Source of the DNA: Pigoraptor vietnamica
Lineage: Eukaryota > Opisthokonta > Filasterea
Direction: 5' to 3'
DNA: 13,328 nucleotides
Assembly (NCBI GenBank): GCA_943704525.1
Contig: CALSCQ010001458.1
Location: 1 to 13,328, forward strand
This document shows, piece after piece, positions 12,291-13,328 of the stretch; the stretch's first letter is position 1; the number at the start of each line of letters is the position of its first letter. Made by a program: the position numbers and the translations under genes. The notes below the pieces were generated by a model, which was not told the origin of the DNA, ran no database searches, and saw only the letters and a program-made list of their open reading frames with translations.

Positions 12291-13187
12291 GCAAGACGAC
12301 GACCGTGGTCGAGATTATCCAGCAGCTTGTGCGCCGCGGTGGCGATGGCGTCCGAATTCTCGCTTGTGGGCCGTCGAATATCTCCGTTGGTATGTTCATT
12401 GCTCATTGTTTTGCCTTGTTCCTGCGCGTCTTGTTCTAACGAAATATCGGCTCTGCTCGCGGCAGACAACATGGTGGAGCGTCTTTCGACGACCAAGACG
12501 CGCATCGTGCGGCTCGGCCACCCCGCTCGGCTCCTTCCCACCGTACTGAAGCACGCCCTCGATATTGTGGTGAGTGGTGTCTCCTTCCTTTTGTGCCTTC
12601 CCCGCCCTCTATTTTTTTTTTCCCCTCACCCTCTACCTTTTTAAAAATTATTTTGCGCTTTTCATGTTCCCAAGGTACAACACTCCGATGGCGCGGACCT
12701 CGTCGAGGACATTCGCCGCGAAATGGACGACGCGCAGCGAGATCTCGGCCGCACGAAGGACTGGGGAGAGCGGCGGCGGCTGCGTGGCGTGCTCAAGGAC
12801 CTTCGCAAGGAATTGACGCGCCGTGAGAAGAAGGCCGTCGACGCCGCGGTGTCCGGTGCGCAGGTCGTGCTGTGCACGGTGACGGGGGCTGCGACCCGCG
12901 TGCTCGGCCGCGCGCAGTTTGACTATGTCATTATTGACGAGGCACCGCAGGCCCTTGAGGCGCACTGTTGGGTGGCCCTTCTGAGAGGGAAACGAGCAAT
13001 TCTCGCCGGCGACCACTGCCAGCTGCCGCCGACAATTCTGTCGGACGCGGCCGCGCGGGGCGGTTTGAATGTGACGCTGTTCGACCGCGTGCACGGCACG
13101 CACAAGAAGAAGGCGACGCGAATGCTCGAGATTCAGTACCGCATGCACGAGCTCATCATGCAATGGTCATCGAAGGAGATGTACGAG
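11256..13187 (+). CDS. IGHMBP2/SMUBP-2-type SF1B helicase, 3' partial
   Basis: Exons are 11256-11321, 11394-11489, 11552-11609, 11687-12169, 12291-12389, 12466-12569 and 12675-13187, in frame, giving the first 473 residues; the last donor is GTGTGTGCCC at 13188. The order follows human IGHMBP2: N-terminal LERDEEL, a beta-barrel domain (QKRGVCLVKLSVAGQRTGL, FRPGDIVTIEPY), Q-motif LNGSQKDAVRFAL, Walker A GPPGTGKTTT (230-239), motif Ia ACGPSNISVDNMVERL, a charged stalk-like helix (about 303-357), motif II DEAPQ (390-394), motif III GDHCQLPPT (414-422) and QYRMHELIMQWSS. Family members are 5'-to-3' RNA/DNA helicases linked to ribosomes and tRNA. RecA2, and any R3H and AN1 zinc-finger domains, lie outside the window. 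Lys of the usual GDHKQ is Cys417. GAC-ATG-G is a good start context. Yeast Hcs1-type or a Upf1-like relative is less likely than IGHMBP2, given VANDVT, RLGHPARLL and CWVALL. Confidence 0.93.
12241..12287 (+). repeat. (GT)n tract abutting a 3' splice site, helicase intron 4
   Basis: Forty-seven bases of pure GT run directly into CAG at 12288-12290, the acceptor of intron 4 (12170-12290). There is no pyrimidine tract between repeat and AG. CTTAC at 12233-12237 just before the repeat fits a branch site, leaving an AG-free path of about 54 nt from the branch A to the acceptor. Confidence 0.92.
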
Positions 13188-13214
13188 GTGTGTGCCCATG
13201 TGTCCAATGGTGTT

Positions 13215-13328
<114 letters not shown>

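Overview
The window is nuclear DNA of a eukaryote. Protein-coding genes are broken by short GT-AG introns (40 to 265 nt), several introns hold GT or CA microsatellites, and genes lie on both strands without operons. TAG, TGA and TAA all end genes here, so the standard code fits. CFAP58, an axonemal protein, implies an organism that builds cilia or flagella. Short introns, compact spacing and strong C/G preference at third codon positions suggest a GC-rich unicellular flagellate. I cannot name the lineage.

Layout, left to right. The window opens in an (AG)n(TG)n microsatellite inside an intron of a FAM135-type serine esterase gene (+); only its last exon, carrying the catalytic Asp and His, is present (181-491). 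Facing it on the - strand is a two-exon gene (721-2887) that joins a protein kinase domain to Sel1-like repeats. A 672-bp, partly AT-rich divergent spacer separates it from a complete nine-exon mitochondrial HSP70 gene (3560-6701, +, 660 aa). A 405-bp convergent spacer follows, then a complete six-exon CFAP58/CCDC147 gene (7107-10769, -, 885 aa). A 486-bp divergent spacer leads to the 5' half of an IGHMBP2/SMUBP-2-type superfamily 1B helicase gene (11256 onward, +; seven exons, 473 aa visible). The window ends inside a (GT)n tract in the eighth-exon-side intron, so both window edges fall in intronic microsatellites.

The five genes belong to unrelated processes: lipid or ester hydrolysis, signalling, mitochondrial protein import and folding, axoneme assembly, and nucleic-acid unwinding. 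Orientation alternates: convergent pair, divergent pair, convergent pair, divergent pair. The two divergent spacers are the likely shared promoter regions.

Most worth a second look: the kinase-Sel1 fusion with a non-RD catalytic loop; a (GT)n tract that takes the place of the pyrimidine tract at a 3' splice site splitting the helicase Walker A codon; a Lys-to-Cys change in helicase motif III; and four introns that are multiples of three and stop-free in the host frame. No mobile element, CRISPR array, tRNA, rRNA or viral gene was found. All exon models were built by reading the sequence and by remembered similarity to known families; none was tested with transcripts.
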